Positions 21,920-31,209 of a stretch of DNA of 35,026 nt are shown here, one piece after another (the first letter of the stretch is position 1; the number at the start of each line of letters is the position of its first letter). Source of the DNA: Alphaproteobacteria bacterium (lineage in GTDB: Bacteria; Pseudomonadota; Alphaproteobacteria; UBA2136; UBA6156); the NCBI GenBank assembly GCA_027490875.1, contig JAIXXE010000176.1, positions 1 to 35,026 of the forward strand, given 5' to 3'. The notes under the pieces are model-generated. The model made no database searches and was not told where the DNA came from. It was given only the letters and a program-made list of their open reading frames with translations. Made by a program: the position numbers and the translations under genes.

Positions 21920-23297
21920 CCAACCAGCCACCACGGCACTGCTCCACCTTTGGGAAGCCCTTCAACTCTGGCAGGCTAGTCTGGGGGGCTGGTATTGCCC
22001 GCACAGTCGTCAGCAGGCCTTTCATGCCGCCGGCAGTGTGGCGCACGAGCGGCTCTTTCTTGCGGGCAACCGGGTGGGGAAGACTTTGGCCGGTGCCGCC
22101 GAGGTGGCCTTTCACCTCAGCGGGGCCTACCCCCCGTGGTGGCAAGGGGTACGGTTTAGTCAACCCGTTCAGGCTTGGGCGGCTTCGGTCACGCGGGAAG
22201 TGACGCGCGATATCTTGCAAGCCACCTACCTTGGGGGCCCAGCGGGCAACCCACGCGGCGTGATTGAGCCCGTGCGGCTGGTCGCGCAGCGGCACAAGGG
22301 CGGGGGGGCAGTGGATGTGGTGAGTGTGCGGCACCATTCGGGCGGGCTTTCGGTGCTTGGCTTTAAAAGCTTCGACCAAGGCCGGGCCAGCTTTCAGGGC
22401 ACCGCGCGGCACGTGATTCATCTGGATGAAGAACCCCCGTTGGAGGTGTATCAAGAAGCCTTGCTGCGGACTCTCACCCTGCAAGGGCACCTGCTGCTAA
22501 CGATGACGCCGCTGATGGGCCTAACCCCGTTGCTAACCCATTACCTTGGCAATGCTGGCGCTACCACGCGGGCGGGGAAGGCGGTGATTCGTGCAGGGTG
22601 GGCCGATACCTTTCACCTTAACAGCGCAGCCCAAGCAAGGTTGCGTGCCAGCTTACCACCCCACGAACTGGCGGCCCGCGAACACGGGGAAATTCGGGCA
22701 GCGCAGGGTTTGGTCTACCCGTTAGCCGAAGCCGACGTGGCGGTGCCACGGTTCGCAATTCCGGCTGGTTGGCGCCGTATCGTGGGCGTGGATTTTGGCT
22801 ACGTTGCCCCCACAGCAGCCGTATGGTTGGCCCACGATACCGCCACCGATACCGTGTATGTGACCGATACCTACGCCGTGGCCGAGCAAACCCCCGCCAC
22901 GCATGCGGCCGCAATTCTGGCGCACGGGGGTTGGCCCGCGGTATGCGACCCGGCCGGGCAAGCGGCCAGCCAACGCGACGGACTTAGCCTGATTGAACTG
23001 TACGCCGAGGCCGGGCTGCATTTTACCCTGGCCAACAACACGGTTGAATACGGCCTGATGGTGATGCTGGAGCGGTTGCGCGCGGGGACTTTAAAAGTCT
23101 TTGCCGATCTGCCCGATTGGTGGGCCGAATACCGGCTTTATCGGCGCGACAGCAAAGGCCGCGTGGTGAAGCAAGATGACCACCTGATGGATGCCACCCG
23201 CTACGCCTTGGTAAGCCTGTCGCTGGCCCGTGCTGAGAAGGAAGCCCGCAGCCTGCCAAGGCCGCGCGGCCACGCGGGCGACTGGCGCACGGTTTAG
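21912..23297 (+). CDS. terminase large subunit
   Basis: This is the ATPase and nuclease motor that packages DNA into the prohead. From GTG 21912 it has 461 residues; ATG 21849 would add 21 residues of unlikely sequence. ATPase domain: Walker A AGNRVGKT at 51-58, Walker B VIHLDEE at 168-174. Nuclease (RNase H-like) domain: first acidic residue in IVGVDFGYVAPTAAVW (Asp294), CDPAG (Asp346), and DDHLMDATRYAL with Asp427. All key residues are present, so the motor is probably active. The sequence resembles terminases of P22/N4-like podoviruses more than HK97-type GTA ones. The start overlaps the small membrane ORF. Confidence 0.92.
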   Translation: MTNQPATTALLHLWEALQLWQASLGGWYCPHSRQQAFHAAGSVAHERLFLAGNRVGKTLAGAAEVAFHLSGAYPPWWQGVRFSQPVQAWAASVTREVTRDILQATYLGGPAGNPRGVIEPVRLVAQRHKGGGAVDVVSVRHHSGGLSVLGFKSFDQGRASFQGTARHVIHLDEEPPLEVYQEALLRTLTLQGHLLLTMTPLMGLTPLLTHYLGNAGATTRAGKAVIRAGWADTFHLNSAAQARLRASLPPHELAAREHGEIRAAQGLVYPLAEADVAVPRFAIPAGWRRIVGVDFGYVAPTAAVWLAHDTATDTVYVTDTYAVAEQTPATHAAAILAHGGWPAVCDPAGQAASQRDGLSLIELYAEAGLHFTLANNTVEYGLMVMLERLRAGTLKVFADLPDWWAEYRLYRRDSKGRVVKQDDHLMDATRYALVSLSLARAEKEARSLPRPRGHAGDWRTV

Positions 23298-23342
23298 CTC
23301 TTCTGCATCCCCACCCTGAAACATTTAAGAAAGTAAGCCCGC

Positions 23343-23666
23343 ATGAGCACGTTGACACAGACCCATATCTATACCAGCGCCGGTCGGCAGCGCCCGGTCA
23401 TCCTGCCCAGCAGCGGCACCGCGCGCTTTGTCTTGCAACTTCTGCCCGGCGATAGCGGGGTGATGCAGACCACGTGTGACCCCCCGGAACAATTAAAGCG
23501 GGGCACCGCCATCTGGGAGGACTATCAGGGTGGCATTGAAGGGGCCGTTGGCGACGTAACGGCGGTGAGGGCTGTGCTGGGTCACAACAGCGGCTGGGCC
23601 AAATTGGTGGTCCAGCATCAGGGGGATAAAGGGTTGGTACCGATGAATCAAGCAGGAGCACAATAG
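23343..23666 (+). CDS. uncharacterised phage protein before the portal
   Basis: The 107-residue protein is beta-rich: HIYTSAGRQRPVILPSSGTARFVLQLLPGDSG, then acidic and Gly-rich segments. It has no membrane helix or known motif. The GSAGRQRPVIL pattern and the small size recall small structural or decoration proteins, but I cannot assign it. It starts 45 bp after the terminase and ends 2 bp before the portal ATG, so it is within the head-gene operon. Confidence 0.6.
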   Translation: MSTLTQTHIYTSAGRQRPVILPSSGTARFVLQLLPGDSGVMQTTCDPPEQLKRGTAIWEDYQGGIEGAVGDVTAVRAVLGHNSGWAKLVVQHQGDKGLVPMNQAGAQ

Positions 23667-23668
23667 CC

Positions 23669-25219
23669 ATGGACCCAACCGAACTGTTAACCCGTGCCCG
23701 CAGCCTGTACGAGGCAGCTGTGCAATCCCAAGCCTATACCCATTGGCAAGAGGAAGCCCGACTGGCGTGGGATTTTTACGACGGCCAGCAATGGGCACCC
23801 GAAGAAGTGGCGCGTTTGGCGGAGCTAGGGCAGCCCGCGATCGTGATTAACAAGATTGCCGCAAAAATTGATAATGTGGCCGGTACCGAAGTGGCAGGCC
23901 GGACGCGACTGGCCTACCGCAGCCGCAGCGGGGTAAAGCAAGAAGAACAGGCCGCCCGTGTCTTAACCGAGCTGTTAAGCTACACCGCCGAGCGCACCGA
24001 CCTGCCGCAGGAAATCAGTTACGCCTTTCGGGCAGGGTTGGTCAGCGGCATCGGCTGGTTGGAAATGGGGCAAGACCAAGCCGTGTTTGTGAAGGCCGAA
24101 GATGACCTGGCCGTGGTGTGGGACCCATGGGCCCGCGCGCCCGATTTAAGCGACGCCCGCTTTGTGGCGCGTACGCGGTGGCTGGACGGCGACGCGGTGG
24201 GCGTACTGTTCCCCGACCACGCCGCCAAGGTGTTAAGCGCCCTGCGCACGCAGGGCCTTAAGGGCCCCTACAGTCAACGCGGGGAAGGGCTGCTAGGCAG
24301 CCAAGGAGTACGCTACTACGACGAACGCAACGAACTGTATCGGGTAGTAGAGGTGCAGTTAAAACGGGCCGTTAAGCAGTGGCAAGTTCAGTTGCTGAGT
24401 GGCCAGATTCGGGGCTTTACCAGCCGTACCGAAGCCCGTGCCATGGCCCAAACCCCGGGCGCGCAGCTGTTGCCTCAGCAGTATATGACACAGGTGCAGG
24501 TGGTGTACTATGCGGGCGAAGTCTTGCTCCATCAGCAAACCCTGCCGAGCGAGGAGTTTACGCTGCTGCCCTACGTGTACAAACGCCACAAAGCCGATGG
24601 CCGCCCTTATGGGCTGGTGCGTGCGGCCATCGACCCCCAACGGGAGCTTAACAAACGCCGCAGCAAAGCCATGCACCTGCTCAACACCGTGCAGGTAATT
24701 GCCGACATCGACGCGGTGGACGACCCAGCCCTGTTGGCGCGGGAAGCCGCGCGCCCCGATGGGTTAATTCTGAAACGTGCGGGCAAGGATTTACGCATCA
24801 TCCGCAACGCCGATTTGGCGGCCAGCCAAGTGGCGGTGATGGAACAGGCTGGTCGGGATATTCAGGATGTTTTGGGTGTGTTCGATGAAGCCATGGGCAA
24901 GGAAAGCAACGCCCAAAGTGGGCGGGCCATTCAGCAGCGCCAGCTGGCGGGCACCTTAAATCAAATGTTTGCCTTCGATGCGCTGCGGCGGATGAAGAAG
25001 CGCCTCGGCGTTCAGTTGCTTACGTTGCTACGCCAAAGCCTTACGCCGACACAGGTGCTGCGTATTACCGACGACCTGACTGCCGCACGGCTCTTTGCGC
25101 AAGGCGCTAATAACCTTCAAGCCAGCTTTGACGTGGTGGTGGAAGAGGTACGCGACGCCCTTTCGGCCCGCGATGCAGCCATTATTGAAGCCCAACGGCC
25201 TGACTTGCTGGGGGCTTAA
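23669..25219 (+). CDS. P22-like portal protein
   Basis: The portal is the dodecameric ring through which DNA enters and leaves the capsid. The 516-residue protein has the P22-like portal pattern. The N-terminus contains AYTHWQEEARLAWDFYDGQQW and PAIVINKIAAKIDNVAGTE. A central wing has LPYVYKRHKADGRPYGLVRAAIDPQRELNKRRSKAM (in pieces). The C-terminal helix carries DVLGVFDEAMGKESNAQSGRAIQQRQ-type residues, then a crown-like tail. AGGAG precedes the ATG. Completeness and unbroken frame suggest function. Confidence 0.9.
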   Translation: MDPTELLTRARSLYEAAVQSQAYTHWQEEARLAWDFYDGQQWAPEEVARLAELGQPAIVINKIAAKIDNVAGTEVAGRTRLAYRSRSGVKQEEQAARVLTELLSYTAERTDLPQEISYAFRAGLVSGIGWLEMGQDQAVFVKAEDDLAVVWDPWARAPDLSDARFVARTRWLDGDAVGVLFPDHAAKVLSALRTQGLKGPYSQRGEGLLGSQGVRYYDERNELYRVVEVQLKRAVKQWQVQLLSGQIRGFTSRTEARAMAQTPGAQLLPQQYMTQVQVVYYAGEVLLHQQTLPSEEFTLLPYVYKRHKADGRPYGLVRAAIDPQRELNKRRSKAMHLLNTVQVIADIDAVDDPALLAREAARPDGLILKRAGKDLRIIRNADLAASQVAVMEQAGRDIQDVLGVFDEAMGKESNAQSGRAIQQRQLAGTLNQMFAFDALRRMKKRLGVQLLTLLRQSLTPTQVLRITDDLTAARLFAQGANNLQASFDVVVEEVRDALSARDAAIIEAQRPDLLGA

Positions 25220-25265
25220 GCCTTCACCCGTTAACAACGATTCTTAAAAAAGGAAGCAAACAGAT

Positions 25266-25844
25266 ATGTTCCCCTTCAAAAAGCATGCCGTACAGCCAGC
25301 CCAAACGCCGCTGAACGAAAAGCTACAGGAAATTCGCACCCAGCTAACCCAGCTGAACGACGGTGCAAAAAAAGTTGGTGGCGAGCAGGCGACGTTGAGT
25401 GACGATGCCCCGCTCCCGGCTGACAAACGCGCAGCGATTGCGCGCGACGAAACCCTCATCCGCACGGCCTTGCAAACTGTGGGCATCGATTACGACGCCC
25501 TGATTGCAACGCCTTCGCAAGAAGGTACACCTTCGCCCTATGCCTTGGCGGTGCAGGCCAACCCGGCACTGCTGCAAGATGTTCTGGGTGCTCCAACGCC
25601 CGCGTTAAAGGCCTTGGAAGTGGCGGTAAACTTTAAACCCTACGCCGAGTTCTCGGCCAAATATGGCCACGAACCAGCCGCGATTAAGGCTGCAATTCGG
25701 GCCGAAGTGCTGGCCGAAAACCCAGCCGCACCCGAAGCCCCAGAAGCGGCAACGCCCACGCTGCCCTTCAGCCGCATCCGTGGTGGCAGCAAGGCTGCAC
25801 CGGCTAAGCCCAAGGGCACCTTGAACGAGGTGTTTCGTTCCTAG
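25266..25844 (+). CDS. scaffold-like head assembly protein
   Basis: The 192-residue protein is Ala, Pro and Glu-rich and mostly helical. A Gln/Leu coiled-coil segment lies at 15-45, a central helical part has LLQDVLGAP and PYAEFSAKYGHEPAAIKAAIRAEVLAE-like residues, and a basic C-terminus ends LNEVFRS. It sits between portal and capsid, where podovirus scaffolding proteins lie, and its basic C-terminal tail resembles capsid-binding ends of scaffolds. No sequence family is recognised, so the role is inferred from position and composition. AAGGAAG precedes the ATG. Confidence 0.6.
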   Translation: MFPFKKHAVQPAQTPLNEKLQEIRTQLTQLNDGAKKVGGEQATLSDDAPLPADKRAAIARDETLIRTALQTVGIDYDALIATPSQEGTPSPYALAVQANPALLQDVLGAPTPALKALEVAVNFKPYAEFSAKYGHEPAAIKAAIRAEVLAENPAAPEAPEAATPTLPFSRIRGGSKAAPAKPKGTLNEVFRS

Positions 25845-25889
25845 ACGCACGCGCTGCGTCCCCAAGCAACCAACCGAAAGGGTCAGGCT

Positions 25890-26927
25890 ATGCCAGCAGG
25901 CGTACCAACCATCGAAACCACCCACGGCGTAACGGCCGAAGCGTGGAGTAACGAGGTCTTCAGCGAGTACCTCAGTCAAAACCCGTTCTTCAACTTTATG
26001 GGGACGAGTTCGCATAATATCATCCAGGTGAAGGAAGAACTGACCAAACAACCCGGCGATGCCATTACCGTTCAACTGCGTGGCCGCCTAACCGGCAACG
26101 GGGTGAGTGGCATCACCAAACTAAAAGGCAGCGAAGAAGACCTGGTGTTCTACGACCAGCGCCTGCTGGTCGATACCATCCGCCACGGCGTAATGCTGCG
26201 CGGCGAAATGAGCCTGCAGCGCGTGGCGTTCGATCTGCGCAACCAAGCCCGTGAAGCCTTGGTGGATTGGGCGACCGAAAAGCTGCGGCGCGACCTCATC
26301 ACGGCGCTGACCAACACGGCCATTGGCCGCGTGCGGGCGCGTTACCTGTATGGCATCAGCGATGCCAACTGGCATGCCACCCATGCCACTGCCTTGGCGA
26401 ACGTGGATAACACCAACGACCGCCTGACCACCGCCCAAATCAGCCGCGCCAAACGCAAGGCACTGCTGGAAGGCGACCGCAAGGTGCGGCCGTTTGTGGT
26501 GAAGCAGGGCAACAAGGTGGAAGAGGTGTTTGTGCTCTTTGCGCACCCATTGGCGGTGCGGGACTTGTTGGCCGACGCCGACTTTAAGGCGCTTAACACC
26601 TACATCCCCACCACGCTGGGCGACAGCGTACTGGTGCACGGCCAACGCTACAAGGGCATGTGGGATGGCGTGATGATCTACGAAACCGAAATGCCGTTGC
26701 TGCCAACCGCCGGTGCGGGTGGCATTCAGGTGGCGCATGGCCTGCTTTGTGGGGCGCAAGCCGCCGCAGTGGCCTGGGGCAAGCGCACCAACTACAAGGA
26801 AGACCTGGATGACTACGGCCACGAAAATGGCTTCGCCATCGATGAAATCCGCGGCGTCAACAAACTGGTGTTCAACAATGCCGACCACGGCGTGGTGAAC
26901 ATCTTCAGTGCTGCGGTTGCCGACTAA
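25890..26927 (+). CDS. major capsid protein, N4-gp56/DUF4043 type
   Basis: The 345-residue protein matches the N4-gp56 (DUF4043) capsid group. It opens with THGVTAEAWSNEVFSEYLSQNPF and has FMGTSSHNIIQVKEEL and GDAITVQLRGRLTG. The conserved core follows: RHGVMLRGEMSLQRVAFDLR, then VFVLFAHPLAVRDLLAD, KGMWDGVMIYE and LLCGAQAAAVAWGKRTN. These proteins have an HK97-like fold but form a distinct sequence family used by N4-like and some P22-like podoviruses. A strong hairpin follows the stop. The protein is complete, so icosahedral heads could be made. Confidence 0.92.
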   Translation: MPAGVPTIETTHGVTAEAWSNEVFSEYLSQNPFFNFMGTSSHNIIQVKEELTKQPGDAITVQLRGRLTGNGVSGITKLKGSEEDLVFYDQRLLVDTIRHGVMLRGEMSLQRVAFDLRNQAREALVDWATEKLRRDLITALTNTAIGRVRARYLYGISDANWHATHATALANVDNTNDRLTTAQISRAKRKALLEGDRKVRPFVVKQGNKVEEVFVLFAHPLAVRDLLADADFKALNTYIPTTLGDSVLVHGQRYKGMWDGVMIYETEMPLLPTAGAGGIQVAHGLLCGAQAAAVAWGKRTNYKEDLDDYGHENGFAIDEIRGVNKLVFNNADHGVVNIFSAAVAD

Positions 26928-26965
26928 AACCCCGCTGAACACTGACTTAAGACCGGTTACATATC

Positions 26966-27000
26966 CCAGGGGGGCCAAATGGCCCCCCTGGCAATTTTAA
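26966..27000 (+). terminator. hairpin after the capsid gene
   Basis: CCAGGGGGGCC (26966-26976), loop AAAT, GGCCCCCCTGG (26981-26991): an 11-bp perfect stem, followed by CAATTTTAAG. The T run is short, so it may be a partial terminator or an mRNA-end stabiliser that sets capsid expression above that of downstream genes. Confidence 0.7.
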
Positions 27001-27015
27001 GAAAGGCAGCTACCG

Positions 27016-27642
27016 ATGCAAGTAAACACGATTCGCGACCGGATTGTTGAACTTTCGCACCAAAGCAGTACCGATGGCGACGTACGCAGCAAGGCTCTCA
27101 ACTGGCTGAATGCGGCGTATCTGGAAGCCCTGAATGAACTGCTGCTGTTGGCACCCCAAAGCCTGCAACGACGGGAAAGCGTGAACACCGACAGCACCGG
27201 CCAAGCCACCCTCAGCACGCCCCCACACGCCCTTGTTAAAGTGCTGTGGGGAGAGGTGCCCCTGCCGGTGGTAACCCCCTTGGCTCTGCTGGAGGCCGAC
27301 CCCCTTGGCACCTTGCAAGGCAACCCTGCCATGGCCTGCCCAACCGCCACAGGCGTTCAAGTGCAGCCCCGCAAGGCAGGGGCAGCCTTGGTGGTCTACA
27401 CCCCACGCCCGGTGCCCCTGGCTGAAGATGGGCCGGAGAGCAGCATTCTCATTCCACCCGCCTTTCACGACGCCCTGATTTGGGGTGGGTTGGTCTGGAG
27501 CGCGCTGTTTGAGCGGGGCCTCGGCAGTGCGGCGGAGTTACAGCTTTTTAGCCGCCAATGGGCCGAAGCCAAAACCCGCCTTAAGCTGAACCTTTTGGGG
27601 CAGGCAGGTGTACCCTTACGCGTACAAGCAGGAGACTACTAA
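27016..27642 (+). CDS. head-tail adaptor (P22 gp4/SU10 adaptor-like)
   Basis: The 208-residue protein starts MQVNTIRDRIVELSHQSS and has KALNWLNAAYLEALNELL, the helical pattern of podovirus adaptor proteins that bind beneath the portal. A beta-rich middle (VNTDSTGQATLSTPPHALVKVLW) and IPPAFHDALIWGGLVWSALFERG with a helical end complete the family layout. Known adaptors extend the portal channel and connect to the tail. The gene lies between capsid and gp10-like genes, as in P22-like phages. It is followed two bases later by the next ATG. Confidence 0.75.
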   Translation: MQVNTIRDRIVELSHQSSTDGDVRSKALNWLNAAYLEALNELLLLAPQSLQRRESVNTDSTGQATLSTPPHALVKVLWGEVPLPVVTPLALLEADPLGTLQGNPAMACPTATGVQVQPRKAGAALVVYTPRPVPLAEDGPESSILIPPAFHDALIWGGLVWSALFERGLGSAAELQLFSRQWAEAKTRLKLNLLGQAGVPLRVQAGDY

Positions 27643-27644
27643 CC

Positions 27645-29390
27645 ATGCGCGATGACTTGCAAGAGCGTTTCTATCCCTTTCCGACCAACCTGATGGCGAC
27701 CGCCCAAAGTGCCTTGGCGCTGCCCGCGACCTACGCGCGCGAACTTACCAACATGCTGCTCGGCCCCGATGGCAGCGGCACCAAACGCCACGGCGTTACG
27801 CCGTTGGGGAGCCCAATCGATACCGAGACCATCACCGCACTGATGACCTTTGTTCACTTGGGCACCACCCAACTGCTGGCGGGCACCGATGCCGGCAAGG
27901 TGTATCGGCAAAACGGCAGCAGCTGGGTGATGCTCTGGAGCGGCCTTAACCCGCTGGCCCCGCTGCAGTGGGTGTTGTTCGGCGGGCGTTTGGTGCTGGC
28001 CAATGGGGTTGACCCTTTGCTGCAGTACGACGGCGTAAGCCTCAGTGTTGTTGAACGCCTGGTGCGCGACAGCGGCGCCAACTTAACCCTGCTGGCGGCC
28101 AACCAATTACGGCTTGAAAGCCAAGCCACACTTTACGCTGTGGGCAGTACGGTAAGGGTGCGGGTCAACGGTAACGACCTACTCGCGACCGTGCAAAGCA
28201 GCACGCAAGCTGGCGCGCAAACCACGGTCACACTTACGGCCAATGTGTTGGTAACGCCCCTAAGTGACGTATGGTTTACCGTGCGCCCCCCGACATTTGC
28301 GCAGTTGGCCGTGGCGCACGACCGACTGTGGGGTTTTGGGGCAGGGGGCTTAGGCCCTACCTTGGGCAGCAGCCCAGACCGGTTACGGGTGTATTACACT
28401 CACGGCGTGAACGACCCGACCGCGTGGCCCGACCCAGCCACCGGTATCATCCCAAGCCTCAACCTTGCCGATAAGGCTGGCGTGGCCGACGAACTGCTGG
28501 CAATGCGGGTGAAGGATGGCTTAACCGTGTTTTTAGGGCGTACCCAATTGCAGCTGTGGGAAGGCCGCACCCCCGGCACCGCGGGTGGGTTAAGTACCGA
28601 CTTTGCCTGGGTAAAAACGCTGCCTGTTGGGTTGGTGCACCCCAACGCAGTGCTGGATTTACCCAACGACCTGTTGCTGCTAACCCCTTTGGGGGCGCGC
28701 ACGCTTGCTCGCACGGTGCAAACCGAGCAGCTGGATCTGGCCGATGTAGGGCGGGCACTGGACCCAACCTTGCAAGCCCGTATAACGCAGCTGCAGGCCA
28801 ACCCCGCCGCTTATCGGCGAATGCAGGCCTTTCATTACCCGGCGCAACAATGGTTTGCGTGGGGGTTTGAAACGGAGACCCTCATTTGGCAACTGGCGGC
28901 CAGCGGCGGTGGTTGGGCCCGCTTTACCGGCGCCTTTGGCGGCTTGACCGCCGCCCATACCACGGCAGCCGGCGTGGTCTTTATCGCCAAAGGTAACCAG
29001 GTGATGCAGTACAACCCCACGGTGGCCGACGACAGCGGCGACCCCATCTCCACCCGCTGGTGGCTGCCGTGGTTAAGCCCAGGGGGTACGCGCCGCTGGG
29101 CCAACAAGTACGTGGAAGTTTTGGCAGTTGCGCAGGCCGTGCAACCGATTACGCTGGAACGCACCACCGACCTTGACGACGGTAACCCGCGCCTGATTGC
29201 GCTGGAGCTACCAGCCCCGCCCGACTACTGGGATACCGCCAGCTGGGATAGCGCCCTGTTCGACAACGCCAGCGCCCCGCCCGCCCGCGTGCGCGACCAT
29301 TGCGTCGCCCACCATCTGGCGCTGGCGGTGGTGAGCAATCACACGCAGCCGCTGCGTCTGCTGGGCCTAAAACTTCACGGCATCACGTAA
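27645..29390 (+). CDS. P22 gp10-like tail/DNA-stabilisation protein
   Basis: The 581-residue beta-rich protein begins with FYPFPTNLMATAQSALALPATYARELTNMLLGPDG, then repeats of beta-propeller-like strands (LLAGTDAGKVYRQNGSSW, FGGRLVLANGVDPLLQYDG, AHDRLWGFGAGG, GLTVFLGRTQLQLWEGRTP, GAVFIAKGNQVMQYNP-like). The order of repeated Trp/Gly turns matches packaged-DNA stabilisation or tail-hub proteins of P22-like podoviruses. These lie below the adaptor and close the tail channel. The assignment is supported by size and position after the adaptor; sequence similarity was judged by eye. Confidence 0.75.
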   Translation: MRDDLQERFYPFPTNLMATAQSALALPATYARELTNMLLGPDGSGTKRHGVTPLGSPIDTETITALMTFVHLGTTQLLAGTDAGKVYRQNGSSWVMLWSGLNPLAPLQWVLFGGRLVLANGVDPLLQYDGVSLSVVERLVRDSGANLTLLAANQLRLESQATLYAVGSTVRVRVNGNDLLATVQSSTQAGAQTTVTLTANVLVTPLSDVWFTVRPPTFAQLAVAHDRLWGFGAGGLGPTLGSSPDRLRVYYTHGVNDPTAWPDPATGIIPSLNLADKAGVADELLAMRVKDGLTVFLGRTQLQLWEGRTPGTAGGLSTDFAWVKTLPVGLVHPNAVLDLPNDLLLLTPLGARTLARTVQTEQLDLADVGRALDPTLQARITQLQANPAAYRRMQAFHYPAQQWFAWGFETETLIWQLAASGGGWARFTGAFGGLTAAHTTAAGVVFIAKGNQVMQYNPTVADDSGDPISTRWWLPWLSPGGTRRWANKYVEVLAVAQAVQPITLERTTDLDDGNPRLIALELPAPPDYWDTASWDSALFDNASAPPARVRDHCVAHHLALAVVSNHTQPLRLLGLKLHGIT

Positions 29391-29411
29391 CATCAACAGA
29401 AAGAAACCCTC

Positions 29412-30713
29412 ATGGGCACCAAATATCAACGCCCCAGCGGCGCCTATGCTGGTCAGGCAGCCTTGGGCAACCGCACCAAGTATAGCGATGACAGCACCGC
29501 CACCCCTCGGCGTGCCATTTCCAGCCAGAAGATGGACGGCGACCTTAACTACCTGATTGACGCCGTGAACGGGCTGGATGATGCCAGCGGCAGCCGCACC
29601 AGTATTGCCGAGCGGCTGGATGTAAGCCTGAATGCCGACGGCACCCTTAAAGTCAGCGTGGCTGGCGCACTGGATGAGTTTGTGGTGCATCAAAGCCCTG
29701 GTAGCATTGCACGTAGCGATAACTCTACGTTCACCATGGCGGGCGGCGACTTCCGCAACCTTTACTCCGTCAATCGCCGTGTTCGCGTGGTGGTAGCGGG
29801 GCAGCCTTTGGTGGGCGATGTGGCTAGCTGCAGCTTTGGCAGCGGCCTGACTACGGTCTCGTTGGTTGACCTGACCGATACCAGCGGCAATTTGGGCATC
29901 ATAGCCGCAGCACCTACCCAGGTGGCCTATGGGCCGTTAACGCCAGGCAGCCGGGGGAACATGCCGCGCCGTACCGATGGGCTTACCTTTACTGTCGGCA
30001 GCAATACGGTAGCGTGCAATAACGAATCAGGCAGCTTGGCCTTTCGGCATAATGGCTCCCTGGTGGCCACGATAGGGTCAGGAGGGCTCAGTGGGTTGGC
30101 TGCCGGGAGCGTGAGCCCCGCCGCCCTGCAAGCCGCGGTGGCCGAGGCCCTTAACCCCGTAGGCGTGATACAAACCTATGCGGGTAATAATGCTCCTGCG
30201 GGCTGGCAGCTGTGTGCAGGGCAGGCACTCTCGCGCACCACCTTTGCGGCCCTGTTCACCGTACTTGGCACCACCTACGGGGCAGGCGATGGCAGCACGA
30301 CCTTTAACCTGCCCGACCTGCGCGGCCGCACCACCTTTGGGCTCGATAACATGGGCGGCACCGACGCCGGTCGCCTTAACACCACCAACACACTGGGGTT
30401 AGCAGGGGGGGCGCAGCTTAAAACCCTGACCAGCGATACCGTAACCTTAAGCGTGGCCAACCTGCCCAGCCACAACCACGCCACCACCATCGACAGCAAT
30501 CTGACCAGTGGCCACGGGACCGATACGGGCGGCTTGGCCCAGAGTATCCAGAACGGCACCTTCGGTTCGGACTACAACCTTGGTGGCACCAGCGGCACGC
30601 CCACACTCTTCCCCACCGCCAACAGTGGCAGCGGCACCGCCTTTACCGTGACCGATACCAACGTCGACTTCATGCCACCCTTCCTGCACCTTAACTACAT
30701 TATTAAGGTTTAG
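29412..30713 (+). CDS. tail-collar-domain fibre protein
   Basis: The 433-residue protein has an N-terminal virion-attachment part (QRPSGAYAGQAALGN, SSQKMDGDLNYLIDAVNGLD) and a long beta-rich shaft. A phage tail collar domain starts near 248: VIQTYAGNNAPAGWQLCAGQ, then GDGSTTFNLPDLRGRTTFG. The C-terminus is Gly, Thr and Ser-rich (LPSHNHATTID, MPPFLHLNYIIKV), with the HNH motif and NYIIK ending seen in short tail fibres such as T4 gp12 relatives. It is the probable receptor-binding protein. It is the only fibre gene in the cassette. Confidence 0.87.
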   Translation: MGTKYQRPSGAYAGQAALGNRTKYSDDSTATPRRAISSQKMDGDLNYLIDAVNGLDDASGSRTSIAERLDVSLNADGTLKVSVAGALDEFVVHQSPGSIARSDNSTFTMAGGDFRNLYSVNRRVRVVVAGQPLVGDVASCSFGSGLTTVSLVDLTDTSGNLGIIAAAPTQVAYGPLTPGSRGNMPRRTDGLTFTVGSNTVACNNESGSLAFRHNGSLVATIGSGGLSGLAAGSVSPAALQAAVAEALNPVGVIQTYAGNNAPAGWQLCAGQALSRTTFAALFTVLGTTYGAGDGSTTFNLPDLRGRTTFGLDNMGGTDAGRLNTTNTLGLAGGAQLKTLTSDTVTLSVANLPSHNHATTIDSNLTSGHGTDTGGLAQSIQNGTFGSDYNLGGTSGTPTLFPTANSGSGTAFTVTDTNVDFMPPFLHLNYIIKV

Positions 30714-30717
30714 GGGC

Positions 30718-31206
30718 ATGAACGAACCCAGCTCTCAACGTACGCCAAACCTCATCCCGCTCGCCGAAGCCGACTGGCCCGCGCTGCATCAGCTCATGTG
30801 CACGCGGCGCTTTCCGCATGTACCTGCCAGCTACCTTAAAGCAAGGCCGCAGTTTCGCAGCGCCACCTTGCTGGGGCTAAAACAGCGCCAGCAGCTGGTG
30901 GCGGCCTTTGTGTTTGGGCCGCCCGAAAATGGCGTGGCGTTTTTCGATGCCATCTGCCGCCAAGGTATGGCAGGGCGTTGGGCCACGCGCCCGTTACTTA
31001 GGCGGCTGTTTGGGGTGGCGTTTCAGCCTGCGCCCGTGGGCCTTGGCCTGCGGGCAGTGTGGGTGCAGCCGCATGGCCCTACCGCCTTAAAAGCCTGCCT
31101 GCAAGCGGGGTTTCAGGCCGTCACGCCGCTGCGTGGCAGCCGCGAGGCCCCGGTGTTGGTGCTAACACCCCATACTGTGTCGTCAATCATGCAAGGAAAG
31201 TTCTAG
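30718..31206 (+). CDS. GNAT-fold acetyltransferase-like protein
   Basis: The 162-residue protein has the general GNAT layout. An N-terminal IPLAEADWPALHQLMC helix, LLGLKQRQQLVAAFVFGP (strand pair), AFFDAICRQGMAGRWATRPLLRRLFGVAF with a weak acetyl-CoA-loop-like RxGxA-like pattern, and VWVQPHGPTALKACLQAGFQAV at the end. The ALKACLQAGF motif corresponds to the family's A-x-x-x-Y-x-x-x-GF ending. Substrate is unknown. Such proteins occur in some podovirus tail modules. Four bases separate it from the fibre gene. Confidence 0.6.
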   Translation: MNEPSSQRTPNLIPLAEADWPALHQLMCTRRFPHVPASYLKARPQFRSATLLGLKQRQQLVAAFVFGPPENGVAFFDAICRQGMAGRWATRPLLRRLFGVAFQPAPVGLGLRAVWVQPHGPTALKACLQAGFQAVTPLRGSREAPVLVLTPHTVSSIMQGKF

Positions 31207-31209
31207 CCT

